DNA of 10,072 bases from an uncultured Collinsella sp. (lineage in GTDB: Bacteria > Actinomycetota > Coriobacteriia > Coriobacteriales > Coriobacteriaceae): positions 1 through 10,072 of the forward strand of contig UQEO01000068.1 in assembly GCA_900540095.1 (NCBI GenBank), read 5' to 3'. This document shows, in pieces, positions 1 through 4,990 of this stretch. A program made the translations under genes and the position numbers. The notes beneath the pieces were generated by a model, which searched no databases, had not been told where the DNA came from, and worked only from the letters and a program-made list of their open reading frames with translations. Position 1 is the first letter of the stretch. The number at the start of each line of letters is the position of its first letter.

Positions 1-1
1 G

Positions 2-124
2 GCCGGCCCCCGCGGCGGTCGTGCCGGCGGTCGCGATAACCGTGGCAGCTATGGCAACAATCGTGGCGGCAAGCGCGGCGGCAGCTCCCGTCGCCCCGGT
101 GACGGCGGCGGCAAGCGCAAGTAA
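2..124 (+). CDS. C-terminal RGG-rich tail of a truncated protein, probably a DEAD-box RNA helicase
   Basis: The window opens inside an open frame that reads 40 residues to a TAA at 122-124. The residues are almost entirely Gly, Arg, Asn, Ser and Lys, with repeated RGG, GGR and NRGG units and a basic end (GGGKRK). Such low-complexity RGG tails are typical of the C-termini of bacterial DEAD-box RNA helicases (DeaD/CsdA/RhlE type), where they bind RNA non-specifically beyond the RecA-like core. No helicase motif lies inside the window, so that identity is inferred from the tail alone; another RNA-binding protein with an RGG tail is possible. A strong terminator follows 35 nt after the stop, so this gene ends its transcription unit here. 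Confidence 0.65.
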   Translation, partial: AGPRGGRAGGRDNRGSYGNNRGGKRGGSSRRPGDGGGKRK

Positions 125-158
125 CATACGCGTCGCACGCTAGAGCGAGGCGAACTAA

Positions 159-194
159 GGGCCCCGAGCGACTACGCTCGGGGCCCTTTTGTTT
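159..194 (+). terminator. Intrinsic terminator of the RGG-tail gene
   Basis: A perfect 12-bp stem (GGGCCCCGAGCG at 159-170 with CGCTCGGGGCCC at 175-186) closes a 4-nt loop (ACTA) and is followed by TTTTGTTT. This is a textbook Rho-independent terminator, placed 34 nt after the stop codon. Confidence 0.93.
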
Positions 195-248
195 GCCGCA
201 TCCGACCGTTGGTCCGGTGTGATTTGCTCAGGAATGCACCTGGAGGAT

Positions 249-268
249 GCTGAAGGCCCGTTTTCAGC
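249..268. repeat. Small hairpin GCTGAA/TTCAGC
   Basis: GCTGAA (249-254) pairs with TTCAGC (263-268) around an 8-nt loop. It lies upstream of the nested inverted-repeat element, next to the short palindrome ATGGG-T-CCCAT at 278-288. No T-tract follows, so it is not a terminator. It may be an outer part of the neighbouring element. The rest of 195-295 shows nothing I recognise. Confidence 0.3.
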
Positions 269-295
269 CATGCAGCAATGGGTCCCATGGGGTGC

Positions 296-534
296 ACCGT
301 GCATTTTTTGGAGTATTCTGCAGATCGAGTTGCCTGCATACGATTCGACGTCGCCAACGGTGGCCTTCGGATATCCCTAGCGAGCGTTTTGAGTCAGACT
401 TTTCCGTTTTCCGGTGCAAAGGTGCGTCATTCTCGTTATAGCGGAACCCAAAATGATGCAGCGCCCTACGGTTTTGCCCGCTCGCGGCGGTGTTGGCACG
501 AGCGCGTTGCAGAATACTCCGTTTTTTGCACGGT
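296..534. repeat. Nested inverted-repeat element (about 240 bp) with 27-bp ends, unidentified
   Basis: The ends 296-322 and 508-534 are inverted copies. They share an outer ACCGTGCA block and an exact 13-bp inner block (GGAGTATTCTGCA at 310-322, TGCAGAATACTCC at 508-520). The 6-base runs between the blocks are T-tracts on the same strand in both arms, so they do not pair. Further symmetric pairs lie inside: CGAGCG (381-386) with CGCTCG (479-484), and GTGCGTCATT (422-431) with the imperfect partner AATGATGCAGC (452-462). No reading frame in the interval resembles a known protein. It could be a non-autonomous mobile element (MITE-like) or a structured RNA. I cannot identify a family, and no target-site duplication is obvious. 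Confidence 0.55.
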
Positions 535-570
535 CCGGGATGGGGTACCTCAGGAGAACACAGCGGTATC

Positions 571-607
571 ATGTAAATATATGCAATCTGTAACGGAAAT
601 TATGCAA
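571..607. promoter_or_regulatory. Phased ATGYAAW repeats in an AT-rich patch, possible protein-binding site
   Basis: ATGTAAA (571), ATGCAAT (581) and ATGCAAA (602) sit 10 and 21 bp apart, so they face the same side of the helix. The patch is distinctly more AT-rich than its surroundings. It lies about 175 bp upstream of the EFR1-type gene. A cooperative regulator site is conceivable, but there is no convincing adjacent promoter and the pattern may be chance. Confidence 0.2.
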
Positions 608-630
608 ATCGATGAGGCAGACAGCATAGT

Positions 631-696
631 TTGGTGCAAAGGGGTCAGGTTAATCTGCACCAGGTTGGTGGAAACAAACCTGACCCCTTTGCGCTA
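631..696. repeat. Palindromic repeat, copy 1 (REP/REPIN-like)
   Basis: A 16-bp perfect inverted repeat (GCAAAGGGGTCAGGTT at 636-651, AACCTGACCCCTTTGC at 677-692) extends to about 20 bp as RNA if G-U pairs are allowed. It encloses a small hairpin CACCA-GGT-TGGTG (658-670). A near-identical copy in the same orientation lies at 1554-1620. Copy 1 is the more degraded: it lost the inner TGCA extension and the outer GGTGC/GCACC match. Similarity continues past the hairpin, since GTGTCCC and then GCCG follow in both copies. The architecture recalls REP/REPIN elements moved by Y1/TnpA-REP transposases, but no transposase is present in the window. Confidence 0.8.
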
Positions 697-719
697 AACC
701 GGGGTGTCCCCGCGCGCCG

Positions 720-725
720 TATACT
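720..725 (+). promoter_or_regulatory. Possible -10 box (TATACT) for the EFR1-type gene
   Basis: TATACT is one base off the sigma70 -10 consensus and lies 55 nt upstream of the chosen start at 781. No good -35 hexamer sits 16-18 bp upstream (that stretch reads AACCGG). The call therefore rests on the -10 alone, just after the palindromic repeat. Confidence 0.3.
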
Positions 726-780
726 CTGTCTAAGCATGCGGGCGGCTTGGTGTGTTACCAAGCGTAGGGGAGGATGTTCG

Positions 781-1542
781 ATGAGCATGTTCGAAATTGT
801 GTTTAGTCCGACGGGCGGAACGGAGAAAGTGTCTGGTCTTGTGACCGGGGCGCTGGATGGGAATATCGTTACTGTCGATCTGACCGATAGCGGGTTGGAT
901 TTCCACGGGGTCTCGATGGCGAAGGGCGACGTTGCGGTTATCTCCGTCCCATCATATGCTGGCAGGGTTCCAGCTGTGGCGGTTGAGCGACTGGGAATGG
1001 TGCGTGGCAACGGAGCTCGGGCTGTTTTGGTTTGTGTTTACGGGGGCCGCGCGTTTGAGGATACGCTTATTGAGCTGGAAGACGTTGCGAAGCGTGCCGG
1101 ATTTAGGGTGGTTGCAGCGGTTTCTGCCATTGCTGAGCATTCCGTTGCTCGTCAGTTTGCTGCTGGGCGACCGGATGCGCAGGATGTGGCGCAACTTTCA
1201 GAGTTTGCGCAGCGGATCCGGCAAAAGCTACTGGACGGGGCTGCGTCCGAGCCCTCTATTCCCGGCAATCGTCCTTATAAGCAAGCTGGAGGCCACAGTA
1301 TGGTGCCCCATGCAACGGAGGATTGCGTCTCCTGCGGTGCTTGCGCTGCGTTGTGCCCTGTTCGAGCTATCGACAAGGAGGATCCAAGGCAGGTGGATGG
1401 CGAGGCGTGCATCTCCTGCATGCGTTGCGTCTCCGTATGCTCGCAGAATGCTCGCAAACTTGACCCTAACAAACTTGCCGCCGTTACCCAGATGCTGAGC
1501 AAGGCTTGCGTCGAGCGCAGGGAATGTGAGATCTTCATCTAA
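781..1542 (+). CDS. EFR1-family protein: flavodoxin-like domain plus two [4Fe-4S] clusters
   Basis: A 253-residue cytoplasmic electron-transfer protein. The N-terminal half (about 1-150) is flavodoxin-like: residues 4-14 read FEIVFSPTGGT, matching the phosphate-binding loop of flavodoxins, followed by alternating strands and helices (AVISVPSYAGR, AVLVCVYGGR). The C-terminal part has two bacterial-ferredoxin motifs, Cys182/185/188/192 and Cys210/213/216/220, each CxxCxxC with a fourth Cys. This order is that of the EFR1 ferredoxin family. Partner and substrate are unknown. The ATG at 781 is preceded by GGGGAGG (767-773), 7 nt away; a longer open frame from 631 would run through the palindromic repeat and is unlikely. 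Codon use (many GTT, GCT, TTT, CGG) is less C-ending than in the PTS and hydrogenase genes, suggesting low expression or a different history. It stands alone between two copies of a palindromic repeat. Confidence 0.88.
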   Translation: MSMFEIVFSPTGGTEKVSGLVTGALDGNIVTVDLTDSGLDFHGVSMAKGDVAVISVPSYAGRVPAVAVERLGMVRGNGARAVLVCVYGGRAFEDTLIELEDVAKRAGFRVVAAVSAIAEHSVARQFAAGRPDAQDVAQLSEFAQRIRQKLLDGAASEPSIPGNRPYKQAGGHSMVPHATEDCVSCGACAALCPVRAIDKEDPRQVDGEACISCMRCVSVCSQNARKLDPNKLAAVTQMLSKACVERRECEIFI

Positions 1543-1553
1543 CGCAAGCGAGA

Positions 1554-1620
1554 TTGGTGCAATGGGGTCAGGTTAATCTGCACCAAGTTGGTGCAAACAA
1601 ACCTGACCCCATTGCACCAG
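1554..1620. repeat. Palindromic repeat, copy 2 (REP/REPIN-like), well preserved
   Basis: A 20-bp perfect inverted repeat (TGGTGCAATGGGGTCAGGTT at 1555-1574 with its complement at 1600-1619) surrounds an inner 8-bp hairpin, TGCACCAA-G-TTGGTGCA (1579-1595). The inner arms repeat the outer ends, so the sequence can fold either as one long hairpin with an apical stem or as two tandem short hairpins. It begins 11 nt after the EFR1 stop and has no T-tract, so it is not a standard terminator, though it could protect the mRNA 3' end. Relative to copy 1 the stem shows a paired change: AAAGGGG/CCCCTTT there, AATGGGG/CCCCATT here. Confidence 0.85.
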
Positions 1621-1676
1621 AGCAAGGAGTGTCCCTGGGTGCCGGCAGAAATGGATCGTCGCTAAGTGCCGCCTAA

Positions 1677-1710
1677 ATACCGTTTATCGAAGAAAAAATA
1701 CCGTTCATCG
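1677..1710 (+). promoter_or_regulatory. Tandem operator-like direct repeat ATACCGTTyATCG
   Basis: ATACCGTTTATCG (1677-1689) and ATACCGTTCATCG (1698-1710) match at 12 of 13 bases and are 21 bp apart, two helical turns. They end 10 bp upstream of the predicted -35 of the PTS operon, where an activator would bind. The second copy is also partly palindromic (ACCG-TTCAT-CGGT). The regulator is unknown; no DNA-binding repressor or activator is encoded nearby. Confidence 0.5.
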
Positions 1711-1720
1711 GTCATAATGA

Positions 1721-1748
1721 TTGTTCTGGCTTTGGGCTTGTCTACAAT
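1721..1748 (+). promoter_or_regulatory. Sigma70-like promoter of the alpha-glucoside PTS operon
   Basis: TTGTTC (1721-1726), a 16-bp spacer and TACAAT (1743-1748) make a good match to the sigma70 consensus. Transcription would start near 1755, giving a leader of about 130 nt before the EIIA start, long enough to hold the antiterminator and terminator structures described below. Confidence 0.6.
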
Positions 1749-1773
1749 AGCTCCCGTAAAAAGAAATGCGGAA

Positions 1774-1805
1774 GGTTACCGAGTCCCTCGGACGTGGGCC
1801 TAACC
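1774..1805 (+). promoter_or_regulatory. Putative ribonucleic antiterminator (RAT) hairpin for the BglG/LicT protein
   Basis: In the leader RNA, GGTTA (1774-1778) pairs with TAACC (1801-1805) around an inner stem CCGAG-TCC-CTCGG (1779-1791), leaving an asymmetric internal loop of 9 nt on the 3' side (1792-1800). The size (32 nt), the 5' GG and 3' CC ends, and the asymmetric loop resemble RAT sites bound by BglG/LicT-type CAT domains, and such a protein is encoded two genes downstream. The primary sequence differs from the classical bgl/sac RAT consensus, so the call rests on shape and context. Its 3' arm is also the 5' arm of the terminator-like stem that follows. Confidence 0.5.
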
Positions 1806-1866
1806 AAAGTCTTTGAACGGGTGTGTCTCTGTGGATGCATTCGCTTGATTTTGGTTGGGCTATATT
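1797..1866 (+). terminator. Leader terminator-like stem competing with the RAT hairpin
   Basis: Positions 1797-1811 can pair with 1847-1861 as a continuous 15-bp stem containing three G-U pairs, for example CCTAACCAAA (1799-1808) with TTTGGTTGGG (1850-1859). A UAUAUUUAU stretch follows. The 5' arm shares 1797-1805 with the RAT hairpin, so the two folds exclude each other, as in LicT/BglG-controlled leaders. The long loop (35 nt) and the interrupted U-tract make it a weaker terminator than textbook examples. The ribosome-binding site of the EIIA gene lies just downstream. Confidence 0.45.
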
Positions 1867-1885
1867 TATGAAGGGACATGCCACC

Positions 1886-2398
1886 ATGGGTTTCTTTTCT
1901 CGCCTGATGGGCGGTTCGGATGAGCAGAAGACTGCAGCTTCCGAGTTCGAAATCCTCGCTCCCGTTTCCGGCGAGCTTGTTCATCTAGAAAATACCAATG
2001 ATCCCGCTTTTAGCAGCCGTGCCGTGGGCGATGGCGTTGCCGTGGTTCCCCAAGAGGGAACGGTGCGCGCTCCTGTTTCCGGCACCGTCGCGGCGCTGTT
2101 TCCGACTGAGCACGCGCTGGGCATCATGTCCGACGACAGCTCTGCTCAGGTGATGCTGCATATCGGAATCGACACTGTTAAGCTTGAGGGCAAGGGCTTC
2201 CATGCGCTTGTTGCCCAGGGTGACCATGTCGACGCGGGCCAGCCCCTCGTCGAGGTCGATTTCGACGCGGTCCGCGCCGCCGGCTTCGATCCCACGGTCT
2301 TCGTTATCGTGTGCGAGCGCTCGGAGAACTCGACTCTTCGTGAGCATGCTTCCGGCCCTGTTGCTGTTAAAGAGCCTGTCGTCTGGCTTTCCGAGTAA
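1886..2398 (+). CDS. PTS EIIA component, glucose family (Crr-like)
   Basis: A 170-residue cytoplasmic phosphocarrier that takes phosphate from HPr and passes it to EIIB. Length and sequence fit the single-domain EIIA-Glc family: an N-terminal start like MGFFSRLMGG, the beta-barrel segment ILAPVSGELVHLE, and a central GTVRAPVSGTVAALFPTEHALGI block with the supporting His76. The active-site block is VMLHIGIDTVKLEGKGF, with the phosphorylated His92. AAGGGA (1871-1876) lies 9 nt before ATG 1886; an in-frame ATG at 1868 lacks a good Shine-Dalgarno and falls next to the leader stem. It is the first gene of the operon. EIIA is separate here, while the permease supplies EIIC and EIIB, so it most likely serves that permease. 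Confidence 0.95.
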   Translation: MGFFSRLMGGSDEQKTAASEFEILAPVSGELVHLENTNDPAFSSRAVGDGVAVVPQEGTVRAPVSGTVAALFPTEHALGIMSDDSSAQVMLHIGIDTVKLEGKGFHALVAQGDHVDAGQPLVEVDFDAVRAAGFDPTVFVIVCERSENSTLREHASGPVAVKEPVVWLSE

Positions 2399-2416
2399 AT
2401 TCTTGTGGTGGGTACC

Positions 2417-3271
2417 GTGGTTATCAAGCGAGTTTTTAACAACAACGTCGCAATGGTCACTTCGGACGATGGCTCCGAGCTCATCGTCATCGGTCGAGGC
2501 CTCTGCTTTGGCCGTCATGCCGGCGATGCCATCGACGAGGCGTCGATCGAAAAGACCTACGCGTTGCAGGAGGGAACTTCTCAGGACTCGCGTACGATCG
2601 ACCGCTTGGCACATCTTTTGGAATCCATCCCCACCGTCAACCTCGTGATTGCCGAGGACATTGTTCAGATGCTCCGTCGAGAGCTCAATGTTGATATCAA
2701 CGACAAGATTCTCATTGCTCTCGCAGACCATATCAGCCTTGCTTTGGAGCGCGAGCGCAAGGGCGTCTCCTGCGAGAATCCGTTGCTGCTCGAGATCCAG
2801 CAGTTCTATCGCAAGGAGTATGCACTTGCGGGCCGTGCGCTGCAGATTATCAAGGAGTATATGGGCATCCAGATGAGCGAAGAAGAGCAGGGGTTCATTA
2901 CGCTGCATATCGTCAACGCCACCATGCCGCAGCGCTCTGACCGCCTGATTGTTTCGGTCCAGCTTGTTCGCGACATGCTTGCGATTGTTTCTGAGCGCTA
3001 TTCTACGACCCTCGATAACACCTCGCTGCCTTACGAACGTTTCGTTCGTCACCTGCAGTTTTTCGCGCAGCGAGCGCTCGATCCTGCGGCCGGGCAAATC
3101 AATGGCGACGCGCTGTTCCGAATCGATGAAACGGCGTATCCGTGCGCATTCTCGTGCGCGGACGCCATAGCCGCCCACTTGTCGTCTACCTATAACGTTG
3201 TCGTTACCGATGCCGAGAAGAGTTATCTCGCATATCACATTGTTAACCTGCTTGGAGAACCTGGTCTCTAG
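2417..3271 (+). CDS. BglG/LicT-family transcription antiterminator with two PRDs
   Basis: An RNA-binding antiterminator of about 284 residues. The N-terminal CAT domain (about 1-55) has the typical VFNNNVAMV start and the IVIGRGLCFGRHAGDAID block. Two PTS regulation domains follow: PRD1 with His105 (ADHISLAL) and His164 (ITLHIVNA), PRD2 with His212 (VRHLQFFAQRAL) and His274 (LAYHIVNLLG). Each is offset by exactly five from the four phosphorylated histidines of Bacillus LicT, so sugar and catabolite control by PTS phosphorylation should be intact. The GTG at 2417 aligns with the LicT N-terminus and has GGTGGG close upstream (2407-2412); a GTG at 2405 is the alternative and adds four residues. 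The gene starts within 20 nt of the EIIA stop, suggesting translational coupling. Its likely RNA target is the leader hairpin at 1774-1805. Confidence 0.93.
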   Translation: MVIKRVFNNNVAMVTSDDGSELIVIGRGLCFGRHAGDAIDEASIEKTYALQEGTSQDSRTIDRLAHLLESIPTVNLVIAEDIVQMLRRELNVDINDKILIALADHISLALERERKGVSCENPLLLEIQQFYRKEYALAGRALQIIKEYMGIQMSEEEQGFITLHIVNATMPQRSDRLIVSVQLVRDMLAIVSERYSTTLDNTSLPYERFVRHLQFFAQRALDPAAGQINGDALFRIDETAYPCAFSCADAIAAHLSSTYNVVVTDAEKSYLAYHIVNLLGEPGL

Positions 3272-3278
3272 GCATAAC

Positions 3279-3331
3279 GTGCCCATACATCGAGTGATAT
3301 AAGGCAAGGCTCACGGTCTTGTCCAGGGCAC
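3279..3331 (+). other. Stem-loop between the antiterminator and permease genes
   Basis: The 99-nt gap holds GTGCCC (3279-3284) pairing with GGGCAC (3326-3331), enclosing a second stem, GGCAAG (3303-3308) with CTTG-T-CC (3318-3324, one bulge). It could stabilise or process the message so that permease mRNA outlasts regulator mRNA, or act as an attenuator. The U-rich stretch that follows (TCTGTCTTAATTT) is too mixed to call a terminator. Confidence 0.4.
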
Positions 3332-3370
3332 ATCTGTCTTAATTTGCGGAAAAGGAAGGGGAGTACCGCT

Positions 3371-4987
3371 ATGACCGCAAAAAAGAAGTTCAATTTCAAA
3401 GCGCCGTTGGAGGTGTTCGCGAAGTCAATCGTCCAGCCGATGATGTATCTCTCGGTTGCCGGCATCCTGCTCATCGTGGGCATCATTCTGACCAACAAGA
3501 CCATTTGTGCTTTGGTCCCCGTACTGGGCTCCGGTCCGTTCCAGCTTGTGGGCGCCGTTGTCTACCAGTCGCTGATGTTTATCATCAACAACCTCTCGAT
3601 TCTGTTCTGCGTGGGTATCGCCGGCGCCATGGCAAAGAAGAACAAGGGCCATGCTTCGCTGATCGCCCTGATGTCGTTCTTCCTGTTCCTGCAGGCTAAC
3701 AACATCGTGCTCAACGCCACCGGCTCACTTGCCGATGCGAGCGGCATGCTCGGCCTTACCGGAACCGGCCAGGCCACCGTTATGGGCATCCAGGTGCTCG
3801 ATACCGGCGTGTTTGGCGGCATCATTCTTGGTTGCATCACCGGTGCCGTGTTCAACAAGTACTCGAACAAGCAGTTCCCCATTGCCCTTTCGATGTTCTC
3901 GGGCGTTCGCTTCCCGTTCCTGATCATGATCATCATCTCCTGGATCATGGGCGCTGGCTTCTGCATCGTTTGGCCTCCGGTCCAGGGTGCCATCTCCTCC
4001 GTTGCCGGCATCATTAAGGAGTCGGGCAACATCGGTCTGTTTATCTACGGCATGCTCAACAAGCTGCTCGTTCCCACCGGTCTGCACCACCTCATCTACA
4101 CCCCGTTCCAGTTCTCCGATGTGGGTGGCACCCTGACGCTGGGCGATCAGGTTATCGCCGGTGCCTACCCCATCCGTGTCGCCGAGATGGCAATGACGGG
4201 CCAGCCCTTCTCCGATAGCACCTACTTCAACAGCTACACCTTCAACAACCTGTGGCCCTACATCGGTATCGGTCTCGCCTTTATCGTCACCGCTTACAAG
4301 GGGAACAAGGATAAGACCAAGGCCGTTATCATCCCGCTGATCATCACCGCCGTGCTCTCCTGTGTCACCGAGCCCATGGACTTCCTCTTTGTCTTTGCCG
4401 CTCCCGTGCTCTTTGTCGTTCACTCGGTTCTTTCCGGCATCTTCCTGGTCCTGCTCAAGGTCCTCTCCGTGCCCGCTTCGACTGCAGGCGGCATCATCAA
4501 CATCGTGGTTTCCAACCTGGTCCTCGGTGTCGACAAGACCAACTGGCCGGTTATGCTGGTGCTTGGAGTCGTTAACGCCGCTCTGTACTTCTTCCTCTTC
4601 ACCTTCCTCATCAAGAAGCTCAACCTCCACACGCCTGGTCGCGAGGAGGAGTCCGAGCTCGCCGAGTCCGTTGCCGAGGGCGAGGCCGCCGCGTCTGTCG
4701 CGGTGAAGCAGGGCGCTGTTGCCGCGGCTCCCGCAGAGGGCGTCGATGCAGGTATTGCCGACCTGGTCGCAGGTCTTGGTGGCAAGGACAACATCGAGGA
4801 GCTCGAGAACTGCTTTACGCGTCTCCGCGTGAACGTTAAGAATCCGGACCTCATCAATGAGGACCTCATCAACCACGTGCCCAACAGCGGCATCAACCGC
4901 AACGGCAATAATATCCAGATCATCTTTGGCATGAAGGTCGCCGAGATGTGCGACAAGGTCGAAAACGCAATTGAGAAGGAGCAGTAA
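3371..4987 (+). CDS. PTS EIICB permease, alpha-glucoside/maltose type
   Basis: A 538-residue membrane permease that transports and phosphorylates a sugar. EIIC (about 10-420) contains roughly ten hydrophobic segments, the sugar-site signature PTGLHHLIYTPF (His239/His240) and the TEPMDFLFVFAAPVLF block (Glu334) typical of the glucose-glucoside superfamily. A charged Glu/Ala-rich linker (about 422-460) leads to EIIB, whose LVAGLGGKDNIEELENCFTRLRV contains the phosphorylated Cys481. This C-then-B order without EIIA fits alpha-glucoside permeases such as MalP and AglA, and the EIIA gene upstream supplies the missing domain. GGGGAG (3358-3363) precedes the ATG by 7 nt, so the longer frame from 3344 is not needed. 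The alpha-glucoside assignment comes mainly from the following GH4 gene; the exact sugar (maltose, isomaltose, sucrose isomers) cannot be read from sequence. Confidence 0.93.
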   Translation: MTAKKKFNFKAPLEVFAKSIVQPMMYLSVAGILLIVGIILTNKTICALVPVLGSGPFQLVGAVVYQSLMFIINNLSILFCVGIAGAMAKKNKGHASLIALMSFFLFLQANNIVLNATGSLADASGMLGLTGTGQATVMGIQVLDTGVFGGIILGCITGAVFNKYSNKQFPIALSMFSGVRFPFLIMIIISWIMGAGFCIVWPPVQGAISSVAGIIKESGNIGLFIYGMLNKLLVPTGLHHLIYTPFQFSDVGGTLTLGDQVIAGAYPIRVAEMAMTGQPFSDSTYFNSYTFNNLWPYIGIGLAFIVTAYKGNKDKTKAVIIPLIITAVLSCVTEPMDFLFVFAAPVLFVVHSVLSGIFLVLLKVLSVPASTAGGIINIVVSNLVLGVDKTNWPVMLVLGVVNAALYFFLFTFLIKKLNLHTPGREEESELAESVAEGEAAASVAVKQGAVAAAPAEGVDAGIADLVAGLGGKDNIEELENCFTRLRVNVKNPDLINEDLINHVPNSGINRNGNNIQIIFGMKVAEMCDKVENAIEKEQ

Positions 4988-4990
4988 ACA

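Noticed and set aside
278..697. A 139-residue + strand frame and a 102-residue - strand frame (264-572) in the first intergenic region
   Set aside because: Both run through the inverted-repeat element; the + strand frame also enters the palindromic repeat. Neither has a convincing ribosome-binding site or a recognisable domain.
631..780. A longer N-terminus for the EFR1-type protein
   Set aside because: The extra 50 residues would translate the palindromic repeat; the ATG at 781 has a strong Shine-Dalgarno and begins exactly at the flavodoxin fold.
1554..1620. Copy 2 of the palindrome as an intrinsic terminator for the EFR1 gene
   Set aside because: The stem is strong but no T-tract follows, and the same element occurs upstream of the gene, so it is better treated as a dispersed repeat.
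631..1620. A CRISPR array
   Set aside because: There are only two copies about 920 bp apart with a gene between them, and no regular spacers.
1985..3307. A 440-residue minus-strand open frame opposite the EIIA and antiterminator genes
   Set aside because: It mirrors the codon bias of two genes with intact catalytic and regulatory histidines; no domain or ribosome-binding site supports it.
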